From Ferrimonas marina (GTDB lineage Bacteria; Pseudomonadota; Gammaproteobacteria; Enterobacterales; Shewanellaceae), in contig NZ_FQXG01000006.1 in assembly GCF_900129905.1 (NCBI RefSeq), positions 351,167 through 415,166 of the forward strand: a DNA stretch of 64,000 nt, written 5' to 3'. Numbering within the stretch: the first letter of the stretch is position 1; every line of letters starts with the position of its first letter. The notes under the pieces were generated by a model. That model did no database searches, was not told where the DNA came from, and saw nothing but the letters and a program-made list of their open reading frames with translations. Shown here piece by piece: positions 20,515 to 28,821 of this stretch. The translations under genes and the position numbers were made by a program.

Positions 20515-21546
20515 TTGGCCTGGCTACGACGGGACCCCTGGCAAGCCTTTATCCTGCTGTTGGCAGCCCCGCTGACGGTGGCGCTGCTGTACAGCATCTT
20601 CTCGGTGCGGACCCCCACGGCACTGCCGGTGGCCTGGCTGGACGAGGATCATAGCGTGCTGTCCCGTCAGCTCGGTCGCCAGCTGGAGGCCAGCCCCGCC
20701 ATCCGGCTGCAGGGCGTGGCCGACAACAACGAGGCCAAGGCCGCGCTGGCTCAGGGCCAGGTGTATGCGGTGGTGCGGATCCCACCGGGCTTTACCGCGG
20801 CGGTGCAACGGCAGCAACCCACCCAGCTGGATGTGCGCTACAACGGCCAGTACCTGCTGCTGGCCCGCCGGCTGGCCACCCCACTGCAACAGGCGATGGG
20901 CAGTGCGCTGCAGCAGCAGGGCGGTCTCGCACTGGCGGCGGCCGGGGTCCCCGCGGTGGCGGTGGCGGCCCAGATTAGCCCGGTGCAGTTGCAGCTGACG
21001 GCGCTGAATAACCGGGCGATGGATTACGCGGACTTTTTGATCCCGGCCCTGGCCCTGGCGGTGTGGCAGGTGGTGCTGCTGTTTGCGGTGCTGAACCTGT
21101 GTCAGCGCCCGCCCTGGCCGGCTAAACGCGCCTTGGTTGGCGTGCTGGCGTGGCTCTGGTTAATGGGCGGACTGGGCCTCTGGGCCATGCGCGACCTGTT
21201 GCTGCTGCCGGAGGGGGCACCGCTGTGGCCGTTGTGGCTGGGACTGCTGCCGCTGATGGTGCCCATCGCCACCCTGGCGCTGCTGCTGGTGCGCAGTGGC
21301 CGGGAAGCGGTGCAGCTGGTCAGCACCGGCGCGGCGTTTCTCACCCCGGCGATGACCTACATGGGGGTAACCATGCCCACCGCCGACATGCCGGTGGCCG
21401 CCCAGTGGTGGGCGGGGCTGATCCCCAGCAGCCACTACCTGCCGCTGTTGCAAAGCTTTCGCGGGGTAGGGGAGGCGGACTGGCTCAGTCTGTGGCCCTT
21501 GCTGCTGCCAATGCCATTGATGCTGTGGCTCTGGAGTAAGTTATGA
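20515..21546 (+). CDS. ABC-2 type transporter permease, first
   Basis: 343-residue inner-membrane protein of ABC-2 (YhhJ/YbhS-like) architecture: one helix near residues 12-30, a large periplasmic domain (about 35-170) and five or six helices from about 175 to the C terminus. A TTG start at 20515, one base after the hlyD-like stop, gives the expected N terminus with a charged WLRRDP stretch before helix 1. Ends overlapping the next gene by ATGA. No ATP-binding gene accompanies it. Confidence 0.82.
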   Translation: MAWLRRDPWQAFILLLAAPLTVALLYSIFSVRTPTALPVAWLDEDHSVLSRQLGRQLEASPAIRLQGVADNNEAKAALAQGQVYAVVRIPPGFTAAVQRQQPTQLDVRYNGQYLLLARRLATPLQQAMGSALQQQGGLALAAAGVPAVAVAAQISPVQLQLTALNNRAMDYADFLIPALALAVWQVVLLFAVLNLCQRPPWPAKRALVGVLAWLWLMGGLGLWAMRDLLLLPEGAPLWPLWLGLLPLMVPIATLALLLVRSGREAVQLVSTGAAFLTPAMTYMGVTMPTADMPVAAQWWAGLIPSSHYLPLLQSFRGVGEADWLSLWPLLLPMPLMLWLWSKL

Positions 21547-22706
21547 CGGTGTCCTGGCGTGCGCTGTGGCGCGAGCAGGCCCAGGCTCTGCTCAAGGACA
21601 CCCCGGTACTGCTGACTTTTGTGGCCGGCTTGCTGCTGTACGTGGTGCTCTATCCGCTGCCTTACCTGCACCAGGTGGCCACCGAGCAGCCGGTGATCCT
21701 GCTGGATCATGACCAAAGTGACGCCAGTCGGCGCCTGGTGCGGGCACTGCAGGCGACGCCGGGGATCCGCATCGACGCCACCGCCACCGAGCTGCCCCAG
21801 GCACTGCGCCAGGTGCGCGCCGGCGAGCGCAAGGGCTTGGTGTTGATCCCCGCCGACTTTGGCTGGGATCTGCGTCGTGGCGGCAGCGCCACCGTGGTGG
21901 TGGCCGCCGATGGTAACTACTTCCTGGCCTACGGCGCCATCGCCGAGAGCGTGGTGCGTGCAGGCATGGTACTGGGGGGCGAGGTTCGTCTGGCTCGCCA
22001 GGTGCTGCTGGGGGATGGGCAGGCCCTGCTCAAGGCCGAGCGCGGTGGCGTGGGGCTCAACCTGGTGCCCGCCAGTAACCTCAAGATGGGCTACCTGGAT
22101 TACGTGTTGCCCGGGCTGTTTGTATTGATCCTGCATCAGCTGATGCTGATCTGTGTCGGGATCAGCACGGTGCGGCAACGACGCACGCCCGGGCTGTGGC
22201 AGCAGGCCAGGCTGTGGCAGCTGCTGACGGTGCAGGCCAGTTTGATGATCCCCCCCTTTGTGCTGGCGGGATGCTGGTACCTTGGGCCGGCGCTGCGGGG
22301 CTATGGCGTAACCTTGTTAGGGAGTGCCGGAGAGACCGCGCTGCTGCTGCTGCCCTTCTTCCTGGCCACCTTTGCCCTAGGGACGGTACTGGGTCACCTG
22401 TTTCTGCACCGCGACAGCCTCAGCCAGGCGTTGGTGCTCAGCTCCATGCCGCTGCTGTTCAGTGCCGGCTTTGTCTGGCCGGTGGAGTCACTGCCCCTGG
22501 CCTGGACCGCGCTATGGGGCCTGGTGCCCTCGCAGCCGATGATCCAGGGCATGTTGCAGCTTAACCAGATGGGCGCGCCGATGGCGGCGCTGCAGCCGTT
22601 GTGGGGAATTTTGTGGGCCCTGGTGTTGGGCTGGGGTGGGTTGGCCGCGCTGCTGTGGCAGCGCAGCCTGAGGCTCAATCGGCCAGTTGGGCGCGAAGCA
22701 GCTTGA
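21543..22706 (+). CDS. ABC-2 type transporter permease, second
   Basis: 387-residue paralogue of the preceding permease with the same plan: first helix at about 20-37, periplasmic domain to about 180, then five or six helices. The two permeases probably form a heterodimer, as do YbhS and YbhR. The gene ends inside the converging yjgA gene (32-base coding overlap, 22675-22706), and no terminator is visible in the overlap. The ATPase that should power the pair must be encoded elsewhere, or the system works without one. Confidence 0.82.
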   Translation: MTVSWRALWREQAQALLKDTPVLLTFVAGLLLYVVLYPLPYLHQVATEQPVILLDHDQSDASRRLVRALQATPGIRIDATATELPQALRQVRAGERKGLVLIPADFGWDLRRGGSATVVVAADGNYFLAYGAIAESVVRAGMVLGGEVRLARQVLLGDGQALLKAERGGVGLNLVPASNLKMGYLDYVLPGLFVLILHQLMLICVGISTVRQRRTPGLWQQARLWQLLTVQASLMIPPFVLAGCWYLGPALRGYGVTLLGSAGETALLLLPFFLATFALGTVLGHLFLHRDSLSQALVLSSMPLLFSAGFVWPVESLPLAWTALWGLVPSQPMIQGMLQLNQMGAPMAALQPLWGILWALVLGWGGLAALLWQRSLRLNRPVGREAA

Positions 22707-23187
22707 ACAGCTCGCGGCTGGACTTGGGCGGCTTCTGCTGCGACTGCTCCTTCTTGGCAGCGCGGATCAGCTGACGCAGGCGCTGCATCTCGTCCGCCAG
22801 GGCGGGGTGCTCGGCCAGTACCGCCTGCAGGGTGTCGTTGTCGCCCTGCACCAGCTGATCACGCAGCTGCTCCAGCTTGTGGAACTTGGCATTGGCGGCA
22901 CTGTGACTGTTACGCAGCACATTCAGCGCCGCTTCAATCGGCTCAGGATCCCGGCTGCGCATCAGCTTGCCGATAAACTGCACCTGGCGGCGGTAGGCCT
23001 CGTTCTTGTTGCGGATCCGATGGGCCAGCGCCAGGGCATCGTGCAGATCCTCGTCCAGCGGGATCTTGGCCAGCTCTGTCGGATTCAGCTTGAGCAGCTC
23101 CAGTCCCAGGGTCTGCAACGCTTCGGCTTCCCGCTTCAGCTGCGTTTTACTGATGAAATCGTCATCAAAGTCGTCATGTTCGGCCAT
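22675..23187 (-). CDS. yjgA: DarP/YjgA, 50S ribosomal subunit assembly factor
   Basis: 170-residue DUF615 protein. The acid-rich start MAEHDDFDDDFISKTQLKREAEALQ followed by LGLELLKLNP is typical of YjgA, which binds late 50S precursors. Start set at the ATG at 23187 with a GGAGAG site before it; the longer in-frame extension to 23244 has no support. Divergent from pmbA, as in E. coli, Vibrio and Shewanella. Confidence 0.93.
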   Translation of the reverse strand: MAEHDDFDDDFISKTQLKREAEALQTLGLELLKLNPTELAKIPLDEDLHDALALAHRIRNKNEAYRRQVQFIGKLMRSRDPEPIEAALNVLRNSHSAANAKFHKLEQLRDQLVQGDNDTLQAVLAEHPALADEMQRLRQLIRAAKKEQSQQKPPKSSRELFKLLRAQLAD

Positions 23188-23301
23188 CGCGGCTCTCCGG
23201 CGTGCAAAAACCCTCATTTTACCAATCTTGCAAGGCGCTGCCACCGGCGGGCGTGCTTTGTTATCCTAACGACTCATGCATTATGGGAGCACAACGGTCA
23301 G

Positions 23302-24639
23302 ATGAGTGAGCGATTAGAGCAGCAGCGTGGCGAGCTGGAACAGGCGGTCAGCCGCGCCCTGGAGGAAGCCGCCCGGTTAGGGCTGGACAGCGCCGAGGTG
23401 GCGATCCAGAAGCAGCAGGGCCTCTCAGTGGCCACCCGCAATGGTGAGGTGGAGACGGTGGAGTTCAACAAGGACGGTGCCATGGGGATCTCCGTCTACC
23501 GCGACGGTGCCAAGGGTAACGCCTCCACCTCGGATCTGTCGCCCCAGGCGATCGCCGCCACGGTGCAGGCGGCCGCCACCATCGCCAGCCAGACCACCGC
23601 CGATCCCCACAACGGCCTGGCGGAGCCGGCACTGATGGCCTCCGAGCTGCCGGAGCTGGATCTCTACCATCCTGAGTCGATCGATCCCCAGCAAGGGGTC
23701 GAACTGGCGGCCCGGGCCGAACGGGCGGCACTGGCGGTAGACAAACGCATCGTTAACTCCGACGGTGGCAGCTTCAATAGCCACGAGAGCCTCAAGGTCT
23801 ATGGCAACAGCCATGGCTTTATCGGCAGCTACGCCTCCTCCCGCCATAGCCTGTCGGCGGTGGTAATCGGCCAGGATGAGCACGGCATGGAGCGCGACTA
23901 CGACTACGGCGTGGCCCGTCGCTTTGCTGATCTGCCCAGCCCGGAAGCGATCGGTGAGAAGGCCGGTCGTGATACCGCCGCTCGCCTGGGCGCGCGCAAG
24001 ATCGACACCTGCACCGTGCCGGTACTGTTCAACGCCACCCAGTCGGTGGGATTGATCGGCCACCTGATCGGCGCCATCAGTGGTGCCAGCCTGTACCGCA
24101 ATGCCAGCTTCCTCAAGGATCATCTGGGTCAGGCGATCTTCCCGGAGTGGCTGACCCTGGAGGAGCGCCCGCACCTCAAGGGTGGCTTGGCTTCCGCGCC
24201 TTTCGACGGCGAGGGTGTCGCTACCCAGGATCGCACCCTGGTGGAGAACGGGGTGCTGCAAAGCTACCTGCTGACCGCCTACTCCGCCCGCCGCCTGGGC
24301 ATGGCCAACACCGGCCACGCCGGCGGCATCTACAACTGGCAGCTGGCGCGCAACGGTGGCGATCTTGCTGCCATGCTGAAGCAACTCGACACCGGTTTGT
24401 TCGTCACCGAGCTGATGGGCCAGGGGGTCAATGGCGTCACCGGCGATTACTCCCGCGGCGCGGCGGGCTTCTGGGTTGAGAAGGGCGAGATCCAGTTCCC
24501 GGTGCATGAGATCACCATCGCCGGCAACCTCAAGTCGATGTACCGCAACATGGTGGCGATGGGCTCCGACGTGGATCCCCGCCACTCGCTGGCAGCGGGC
24601 CCTATCCTGCTGGAATCGATGAAGGTGGCAGGTAACTGA
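23302..24639 (+). CDS. pmbA: TldE/PmbA, metalloprotease partner subunit
   Basis: 445-residue peptidase U62 family protein homologous to TldD but without the HExxxH zinc motif, as expected for TldE (E. coli PmbA is 450). It forms a heterodimer with TldD. Start at ATG 23302 gives MSERLEQQRGELEQAV; the reading frame stays open upstream across yjgA, but that extension is antisense shadow. A terminator follows directly. Confidence 0.95.
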   Translation: MSERLEQQRGELEQAVSRALEEAARLGLDSAEVAIQKQQGLSVATRNGEVETVEFNKDGAMGISVYRDGAKGNASTSDLSPQAIAATVQAAATIASQTTADPHNGLAEPALMASELPELDLYHPESIDPQQGVELAARAERAALAVDKRIVNSDGGSFNSHESLKVYGNSHGFIGSYASSRHSLSAVVIGQDEHGMERDYDYGVARRFADLPSPEAIGEKAGRDTAARLGARKIDTCTVPVLFNATQSVGLIGHLIGAISGASLYRNASFLKDHLGQAIFPEWLTLEERPHLKGGLASAPFDGEGVATQDRTLVENGVLQSYLLTAYSARRLGMANTGHAGGIYNWQLARNGGDLAAMLKQLDTGLFVTELMGQGVNGVTGDYSRGAAGFWVEKGEIQFPVHEITIAGNLKSMYRNMVAMGSDVDPRHSLAAGPILLESMKVAGN

Positions 24640-24657
24640 GTTACCCCGCTCTCAGCA

Positions 24658-24687
24658 GCCCGGCATCGGCAGATGCCGGGCTTTTTT
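24658..24687 (+). terminator. Intrinsic terminator after pmbA
   Basis: GCCCGGCATC (24658-24667) pairs perfectly with GATGCCGGGC (24672-24681) around GGCA, followed by six T. Confidence 0.92.
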
Positions 24688-24792
24688 GTGCCTTGAGCTG
24701 AGGCTTAAGCCCGGTTGTTGGGCAACAATCTGGTGGATATCCACGATGCCAAGTACACTTGCCGCCTCGCTACTGTTCAAAGGCCCTGCTCC

Positions 24793-25263
24793 ATGCTCAA
24801 CAACGATCTGCTGCGCCAACTGCGCTATGCCCTCAAGATGAACAACCCCGACGTGATCGAGGTGTTCACCCTGATGAACTACCCCATCAGCAAGGAGGAG
24901 CTGGATCCTTTGCTGAAGAAGGAGGAGGAAGCGGGTTTTATCCCCTGTCGGGATCGGACCCTGGCGGCCTTTCTTGATGGCCTGATCATCAAGCACCGCG
25001 GCGTGCAGGAGGGGCGGGAGCCTCAGCTGCTGCCGGCCAAGTCACGCCTGAGCAACAACGACATCCTGCGCAAGCTGCGCATCGCCCTGACCCTGAAGGA
25101 CGAGGACATCATTGCCATCCTGGCACTGTCCAACTTCCGCATCTCCAAATCCGAGCTGTCGGCGCTGTTCCGCAAGCCGGACCATCGCAACTACCAGCCC
25201 TGTGGCGATCAGCTGCTGCGTAACTTTGTCCGCGGCCTGGGTATCCGCAACCGGGCGGACTGA
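24793..25263 (+). CDS. yehS: YehS-like DUF1456 protein
   Basis: 156-residue cytoplasmic protein made of two repeated DUF1456 units of about 65 residues: LNNDLLRQLRYALKMNNPDV at the start and LSNNDILRKLRIALTLKDED from about residue 80. Each unit is helical and ends in a conserved C-x-D-x-x-L-x-x-F-x-x-G-L pattern. Length and repeats match E. coli YehS, whose function is not established. ATG 24793 starts directly at the first repeat. Confidence 0.88.
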   Translation: MLNNDLLRQLRYALKMNNPDVIEVFTLMNYPISKEELDPLLKKEEEAGFIPCRDRTLAAFLDGLIIKHRGVQEGREPQLLPAKSRLSNNDILRKLRIALTLKDEDIIAILALSNFRISKSELSALFRKPDHRNYQPCGDQLLRNFVRGLGIRNRAD

Positions 25264-25324
25264 GTGACCATCGGGTAAAGCTGCGGGGCCATGGCTATGC
25301 TTGCTCTAACCGAGGGAGGCTGCC

Positions 25325-25993
25325 ATGGCATCACTGTCGCCCGTTGGACTGGGCTATCTCACCGCGCTGCTGCCGCTGGCGACCACCCATCTCTGCTATG
25401 GCCTGAGTCGCTGGCAGGGCCATGTTCCCCCCTGTAACCCCTACTGGCGCGATTGTGTCAGCATCAGTGCCACCGGTCGCGAAGGGGTGGCCTACTTCCT
25501 GTTCAAGGGGGGGATCCTCCCCACCTGCGTGCTGCTGGCCCTGTTCTGGGCCCTGAGCCTGGCCTGGGTACGGCAGCTGGGCGAACCCCGTCGTGCTGCC
25601 TGGTTGGGTGTTGCCCTGCTGGGCTCGCTGGCATTGGCCGCGTATGCCCTAGCACTGGGCCACAACACCGGTTACCTGCCGGTCATTCGCCGGGTCGGGG
25701 TGGCCCTGTTTATCTTTTGCACCTTTTCCTTGCAGGTGATCATTGCCGATGCGCTCTATCGTCTGCCAAGCTGGCACAAGATGGGTCTACGCCTGTTGTG
25801 GTTCAGCGTGCTTATCCTGGCGATCGCCCTGTCGACGCTGGCACTGGATCTCTGGCTTGGGCTCGGTTATCAACGATTGGAGAACGCCTTTGAGTGGTGG
25901 CTGTTCCTGCTGCTGAACCTGCATCTGCTGACCATGGCGGACTGCTGGCGGCGGGGCGGGCTGCAACTTGGGGTAAGGATCAAGGAGGAGTGA
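25325..25993 (+). CDS. Six-helix membrane protein, PGAP2/DRAM (Frag1) -like
   Basis: 222-residue integral membrane protein with six hydrophobic helices (about 5-23, 58-80, 92-110, 122-142, 153-175, 190-207). Between helices 1 and 2 a loop CNPYWRDCVSISATGREG resembles the P-x-I-S-x-T-G loop of eukaryotic Frag1/DRAM/Sfk1 proteins, and HNTGYLP lies before helix 4. This family link is from memory and only suggestive. Stop overlaps the start of the DM13 gene (TGATG), so the two are probably co-translated. Function unknown. Confidence 0.6.
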   Translation: MASLSPVGLGYLTALLPLATTHLCYGLSRWQGHVPPCNPYWRDCVSISATGREGVAYFLFKGGILPTCVLLALFWALSLAWVRQLGEPRRAAWLGVALLGSLALAAYALALGHNTGYLPVIRRVGVALFIFCTFSLQVIIADALYRLPSWHKMGLRLLWFSVLILAIALSTLALDLWLGLGYQRLENAFEWWLFLLLNLHLLTMADCWRRGGLQLGVRIKEE

Positions 25994-26472
25994 TGAATCG
26001 ATTGGTACTGCTGTTCAGCCACCTGGCCGCGCTGCTGCTGGGGGTGGCTTTGGGGATCTACTTCCTGCCGATCTGGACCGCCGAGGCGCCTCCGCCGGCC
26101 ACACAACTCAGTGAGCTGGCCCAGCAGGCCCAATATCAAGGTGAATTCAGCCGCGAGCGCCAGGACAGTGATGCCCTGCATTGGGGCGAAGGGGTATTGT
26201 CGATCCGCGATGGGGTGGTGGGATTCCAGGGCCAGTTGGCACCGGGACCGGCCTATCGTCTGTACCTGTCGCCCAACTTCATCGAGACCGAATCTGCCTT
26301 TCTGGCCCAGCGCGAACAGATGGTGGCCGTTGGAGAGATCCGCTCCTTCGAGGGCTTTATGCTGACCCTGCCCGATGGGGTGGACCCTGCCGCTTACACC
26401 ACGGCAGTGATCTGGTGCGAGGCCTTCGACCAGTTCATCAGCTCCGCTTCATACCAGTCCGGTCCGGGTTAG
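25993..26472 (+). CDS. DM13-domain membrane-anchored protein
   Basis: 159-residue protein: an N-terminal helix at about 5-25 that could be an uncleaved anchor or signal, then one DM13 domain (about 50-155). The domain pattern includes YRLYLSPNFIETE near 88-100, EIRSFEGF near 115 and the near-invariant cysteine Cys142 in VIWCEAFDQFISSA. DM13 domains are proposed to be thiol or haem-linked redox modules outside the membrane; that role is a published proposal, not shown here. Start ATG 25993 overlaps the upstream membrane-protein stop. A globin gene follows 49 bases later. Confidence 0.75.
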   Translation: MNRLVLLFSHLAALLLGVALGIYFLPIWTAEAPPPATQLSELAQQAQYQGEFSRERQDSDALHWGEGVLSIRDGVVGFQGQLAPGPAYRLYLSPNFIETESAFLAQREQMVAVGEIRSFEGFMLTLPDGVDPAAYTTAVIWCEAFDQFISSASYQSGPG

Positions 26473-26521
26473 TCGATTTGGTCTATGCTCCGGGGTTGCG
26501 CAAGCCAACGGAGAGACAACC

Positions 26522-26878
26522 ATGACATCCCTATATGAGCGCCTGGGAGGCAGCGACGGGATCACCCGTATCGCCTCGGACTTGGTGGATATCCATCTGA
26601 ATAACCCCAGAATCTCATCCCGCTACGTGGATTCTGACGTGGCTGCCCTGAAACACGGTGCCGCCACCTTCTTCATTGCCGGCACCGGTGGACCGGCGGT
26701 GTACGGCGGTAAGGACATGCGCACCACCCACCGTGGCATGAACATCGACGCGGAGGAGTTTATGGCGGTGCTGGACGATGCCCTGCAGGCCTTGCAGAAG
26801 AACGAGGTCGGCCAGCGCGAGCAGGAGGAGGTGCTGTTCGTGCTCTACAGCATGCGTGGCGAGATCATGCGGTTGTAG
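26522..26878 (+). CDS. Group I truncated haemoglobin
   Basis: 118-residue truncated globin. Recognised by SLYERLGGSDGITRI at the start, FFIAGTGGPAVYGGKDM at about 50-66 and the proximal haem ligand His70 (THRGMNID). Length matches bacterial group I (trHbN) proteins, which bind O2 or NO and often detoxify NO. AGAGACAACC before ATG 26522 carries the ribosome site. It lies in the same direction just after the DM13 gene; converges on ptsO across a heptamer repeat. Confidence 0.9.
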   Translation: MTSLYERLGGSDGITRIASDLVDIHLNNPRISSRYVDSDVAALKHGAATFFIAGTGGPAVYGGKDMRTTHRGMNIDAEEFMAVLDDALQALQKNEVGQREQEEVLFVLYSMRGEIMRL

Positions 26879-26882
26879 GCTT

Positions 26883-26931
26883 GCTAGGAGCTAGGAGCTA
26901 GGAGCTAGGAGCTAGGAGCTAGGAGCTAGGT
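26883..26931. repeat. Seven-copy heptanucleotide tandem repeat
   Basis: Six perfect GCTAGGA units followed by one GCTAGGT, 49 bases in all, placed in the 68-base gap between the converging globin and ptsO stop codons. Unit length is not a multiple of three, so copy-number change would shift frames, but no gene crosses it. No hairpin terminator is visible in this gap. Confidence 0.95.
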
Positions 26932-26946
26932 GCTGGGGGCGTCGGG

Positions 26947-27225
26947 CTATTCGGCTTCGTCGAAGCGGGCGGCAAACAGGTTGCACACCGCCTCCATGGC
27001 GTCGTCGGCATCGGGGCCCTGGCACCGCACCGTCACGGTTTTGCCCTGGCTGCCCTGCAGCAGCAGGATCCCCAGCACGCTGTCGGCTTCGGCCTGTTGC
27101 TCACCCTGGCTCAGGCAGATCTGGGCATCAAAGCCGGCGGCCAATTGCACCAATCGGGTTGCAGCCCGGGCGTGCAGCCCGAGCTTGTTGATCACCTCAA
27201 CGTCCCGCTCGATCCACTCACTCAT
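26947..27225 (-). CDS. ptsO: Nitrogen-PTS phosphocarrier NPr
   Basis: 92-residue HPr-fold protein. The phosphorylatable histidine is His18 in NKLGLHARAATRLVQLA; there is no HPr-kinase serine context of the Gram-positive type. NPr passes phosphate from EI-Ntr (PtsP) to EIIA-Ntr (PtsN). Last gene of the yrbG-ptsO run; ATG overlaps the rapZ stop (ATGA). Confidence 0.93.
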   Translation of the reverse strand: MSEWIERDVEVINKLGLHARAATRLVQLAAGFDAQICLSQGEQQAEADSVLGILLLQGSQGKTVTVRCQGPDADDAMEAVCNLFAARFDEAE

Positions 27226-28067
27226 TCGCTCAGTTCGCGGTGTCTAACCTGAACACTGTCCCGGTGGGCACGGAAGCGTTGCGCCAGGGCATCGGCAACG
27301 TAAACGCTGCGGTGCTTGCCACCGGTGCAGCCGATGGCCACCGTCAGGTAGGCGCGGTTGTTGCGCTCCAGCATCGGTAGCCAGTTGAGCAGGAAGCGCT
27401 CGGTGTGGTCGATAAAGCGTGCCACGCTGCCGTGCTGCTGGAAGAACTGGGCCACCGGCTTATCCAACCCGGTCAGGGGGCGAAGCTCCGCTTCCCAGTG
27501 AGGGTTGGGCAGGAAGCGCACGTCAAACAGGTAATCGGCCTGTTTAGGCATGCCGTGCTTGAAGCCGAAGGACTCAAACACCAGCATCATCTCGCTCTCA
27601 ACCTGGCCAAGCAGGCGGGTTCGTAACTCGTCCGCCAGTTGGTAGACCGAGAGATTATCGGTGAGGATGTGGTGGTCGCACTCCTGCGCCAGCGGAGCCA
27701 GCAATCGGCGCTCCTGGGCGATGGCATCCGCCAGGGACAGTCCATCGCGGGACAGGGGGTGCATCCTTCGGGTCTCGCTGTAGCGCTTGAGCAGGTGCTC
27801 ATCGCCAGCGTCCAGGAAGAACACCTGCAGATCGATGTCGGGATCCAGCCGCTTCTTCAGCCGGGGGATGTCGAGCTGCTCCAACGGCAGGTTACGGATA
27901 TCCAGGCTGACGGCGATGTCGCTGCGCTGGCTGACTTTGCTGCGCAGCAGTTGCGGCAGCAGTTCCAGCGGCAGGTTATCGACGCAGTAATAGCCCAGGT
28001 CTTCCATGACCCGCAGGGCGACGGTCTTACCCGCCCCGGAGCGACCAGATAGGATGATCAGCTTCAC
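27222..28067 (-). CDS. rapZ: RNase adaptor / P-loop protein RapZ
   Basis: 281-residue protein with Walker A SGRSGAGKTVALRVMEDLGYYCVDNLP at the N terminus and a C-terminal domain with IGCTGGKHRSVYVADALA. In E. coli RapZ controls glucosamine-6-phosphate synthase by presenting the sRNA GlmZ to RNase E. A GTG start at 28067, overlapping the ptsN stop as GTGA, gives the normal N terminus VKLIILSGRSG; the frame is open further upstream but that lies inside ptsN. Confidence 0.93.
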   Translation of the reverse strand: MKLIILSGRSGAGKTVALRVMEDLGYYCVDNLPLELLPQLLRSKVSQRSDIAVSLDIRNLPLEQLDIPRLKKRLDPDIDLQVFFLDAGDEHLLKRYSETRRMHPLSRDGLSLADAIAQERRLLAPLAQECDHHILTDNLSVYQLADELRTRLLGQVESEMMLVFESFGFKHGMPKQADYLFDVRFLPNPHWEAELRPLTGLDKPVAQFFQQHGSVARFIDHTERFLLNWLPMLERNNRAYLTVAIGCTGGKHRSVYVADALAQRFRAHRDSVQVRHRELSE

Positions 28068-28510
28068 TCGGTTACCAATTCGTAGAGGAGGTGGTTGTCG
28101 TCCGCCTTGCGCAGGGCTCGGCAAAGATCCTTCTGACTCAGTTTACGAGCAACCTCGGCCAAGGTCGAGAGATGCTCCTGGCACTCGTTTTCCGGCACAA
28201 ACAAGCCAAACAGCAGGTCAACCGGTTGATGATCAATGGCATCAAAAGGGATGGGTTCATCGCACTTGAGCATCACCGCCACCGGCTTGGTGATGCGGCT
28301 GAGCCGGCCATGGGGCAGGGCGATGCCCTTGCCGATGCCGGTACTGCCCATCTTCTCCCGCGCCATCAGGCTTTCAAACAGCTCGTGACGGGGAAGGTCA
28401 GGGCACTGTTCCGATGCCAGCTCGCTGATCATCTCCAGTGCCCGCTTTTTGCTCAGGCCGGGCGCAACACAGCGGGTGCGCTCCGGCGTTAACAGTTGCT
28501 CTATCTCCAT
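28064..28510 (-). CDS. ptsN: Nitrogen-PTS EIIA component PtsN
   Basis: 148-residue EIIA-Ntr with phosphorylation site His67 in GIALPHGRL and the usual GIGKG just before it. It receives phosphate from NPr and regulates potassium uptake, phosphate sensing and other processes by protein contact. ATG overlaps the hpf stop by one base; stop overlaps the rapZ GTG. The rpoN-hpf-ptsN-rapZ-ptsO order is the common gammaproteobacterial one. Confidence 0.95.
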   Translation of the reverse strand: MEIEQLLTPERTRCVAPGLSKKRALEMISELASEQCPDLPRHELFESLMAREKMGSTGIGKGIALPHGRLSRITKPVAVMLKCDEPIPFDAIDHQPVDLLFGLFVPENECQEHLSTLAEVARKLSQKDLCRALRKADDNHLLYELVTE

Positions 28511-28797
28511 CAGTGCCTGGATATTTTCTCTTTATGCTTAATCACTTGCCGGTCGAGCTTATCAACCAGCCCATCGATGGCGGCGTACATGTTCTCGTGC
28601 TCGTGGGTGGCGAACACCTCCCCCCCATTCAGGTGCAGCTTGGCTTCGGCGATCTGCTGCAGCTTCTGCACGTTCAGGATCACGTGAACGTTGTTGATGT
28701 GGTCGAAGTGGCGTTCCAATCGCTCAAACTTTTCATGCACATAGTCTCGCAAGGCTTCGGTAATATCGATGTGGTGCCCGGTAAGATTGATCTGCAT
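28510..28797 (-). CDS. hpf: Ribosome hibernation promoting factor (short form)
   Basis: 95-residue S30AE protein of the short HPF type: MQINLTGHHIDITEALRDYV, conserved basic helix surface, and the HEHENMYAAIDGLVDKLDRQ segment. It binds the 30S decoding region in resting cells and promotes 100S dimers together with RMF. Good GGAGGT ribosome site upstream. Directly downstream of rpoN. Confidence 0.95.
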   Translation of the reverse strand: MQINLTGHHIDITEALRDYVHEKFERLERHFDHINNVHVILNVQKLQQIAEAKLHLNGGEVFATHEHENMYAAIDGLVDKLDRQVIKHKEKISRH

Positions 28798-28821
28798 AAG
28801 ATGACCTCCGTTGCGCGCCGA

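Noticed and set aside
22687..23301. 205-residue extension of PmbA
   Set aside because: Antisense to yjgA; PmbA family length and N terminus fit the ATG at 23302.
26883..26931. CRISPR array
   Set aside because: Units are seven bases with no spacers; it is a simple tandem repeat. No CRISPR or cas genes are in the window.
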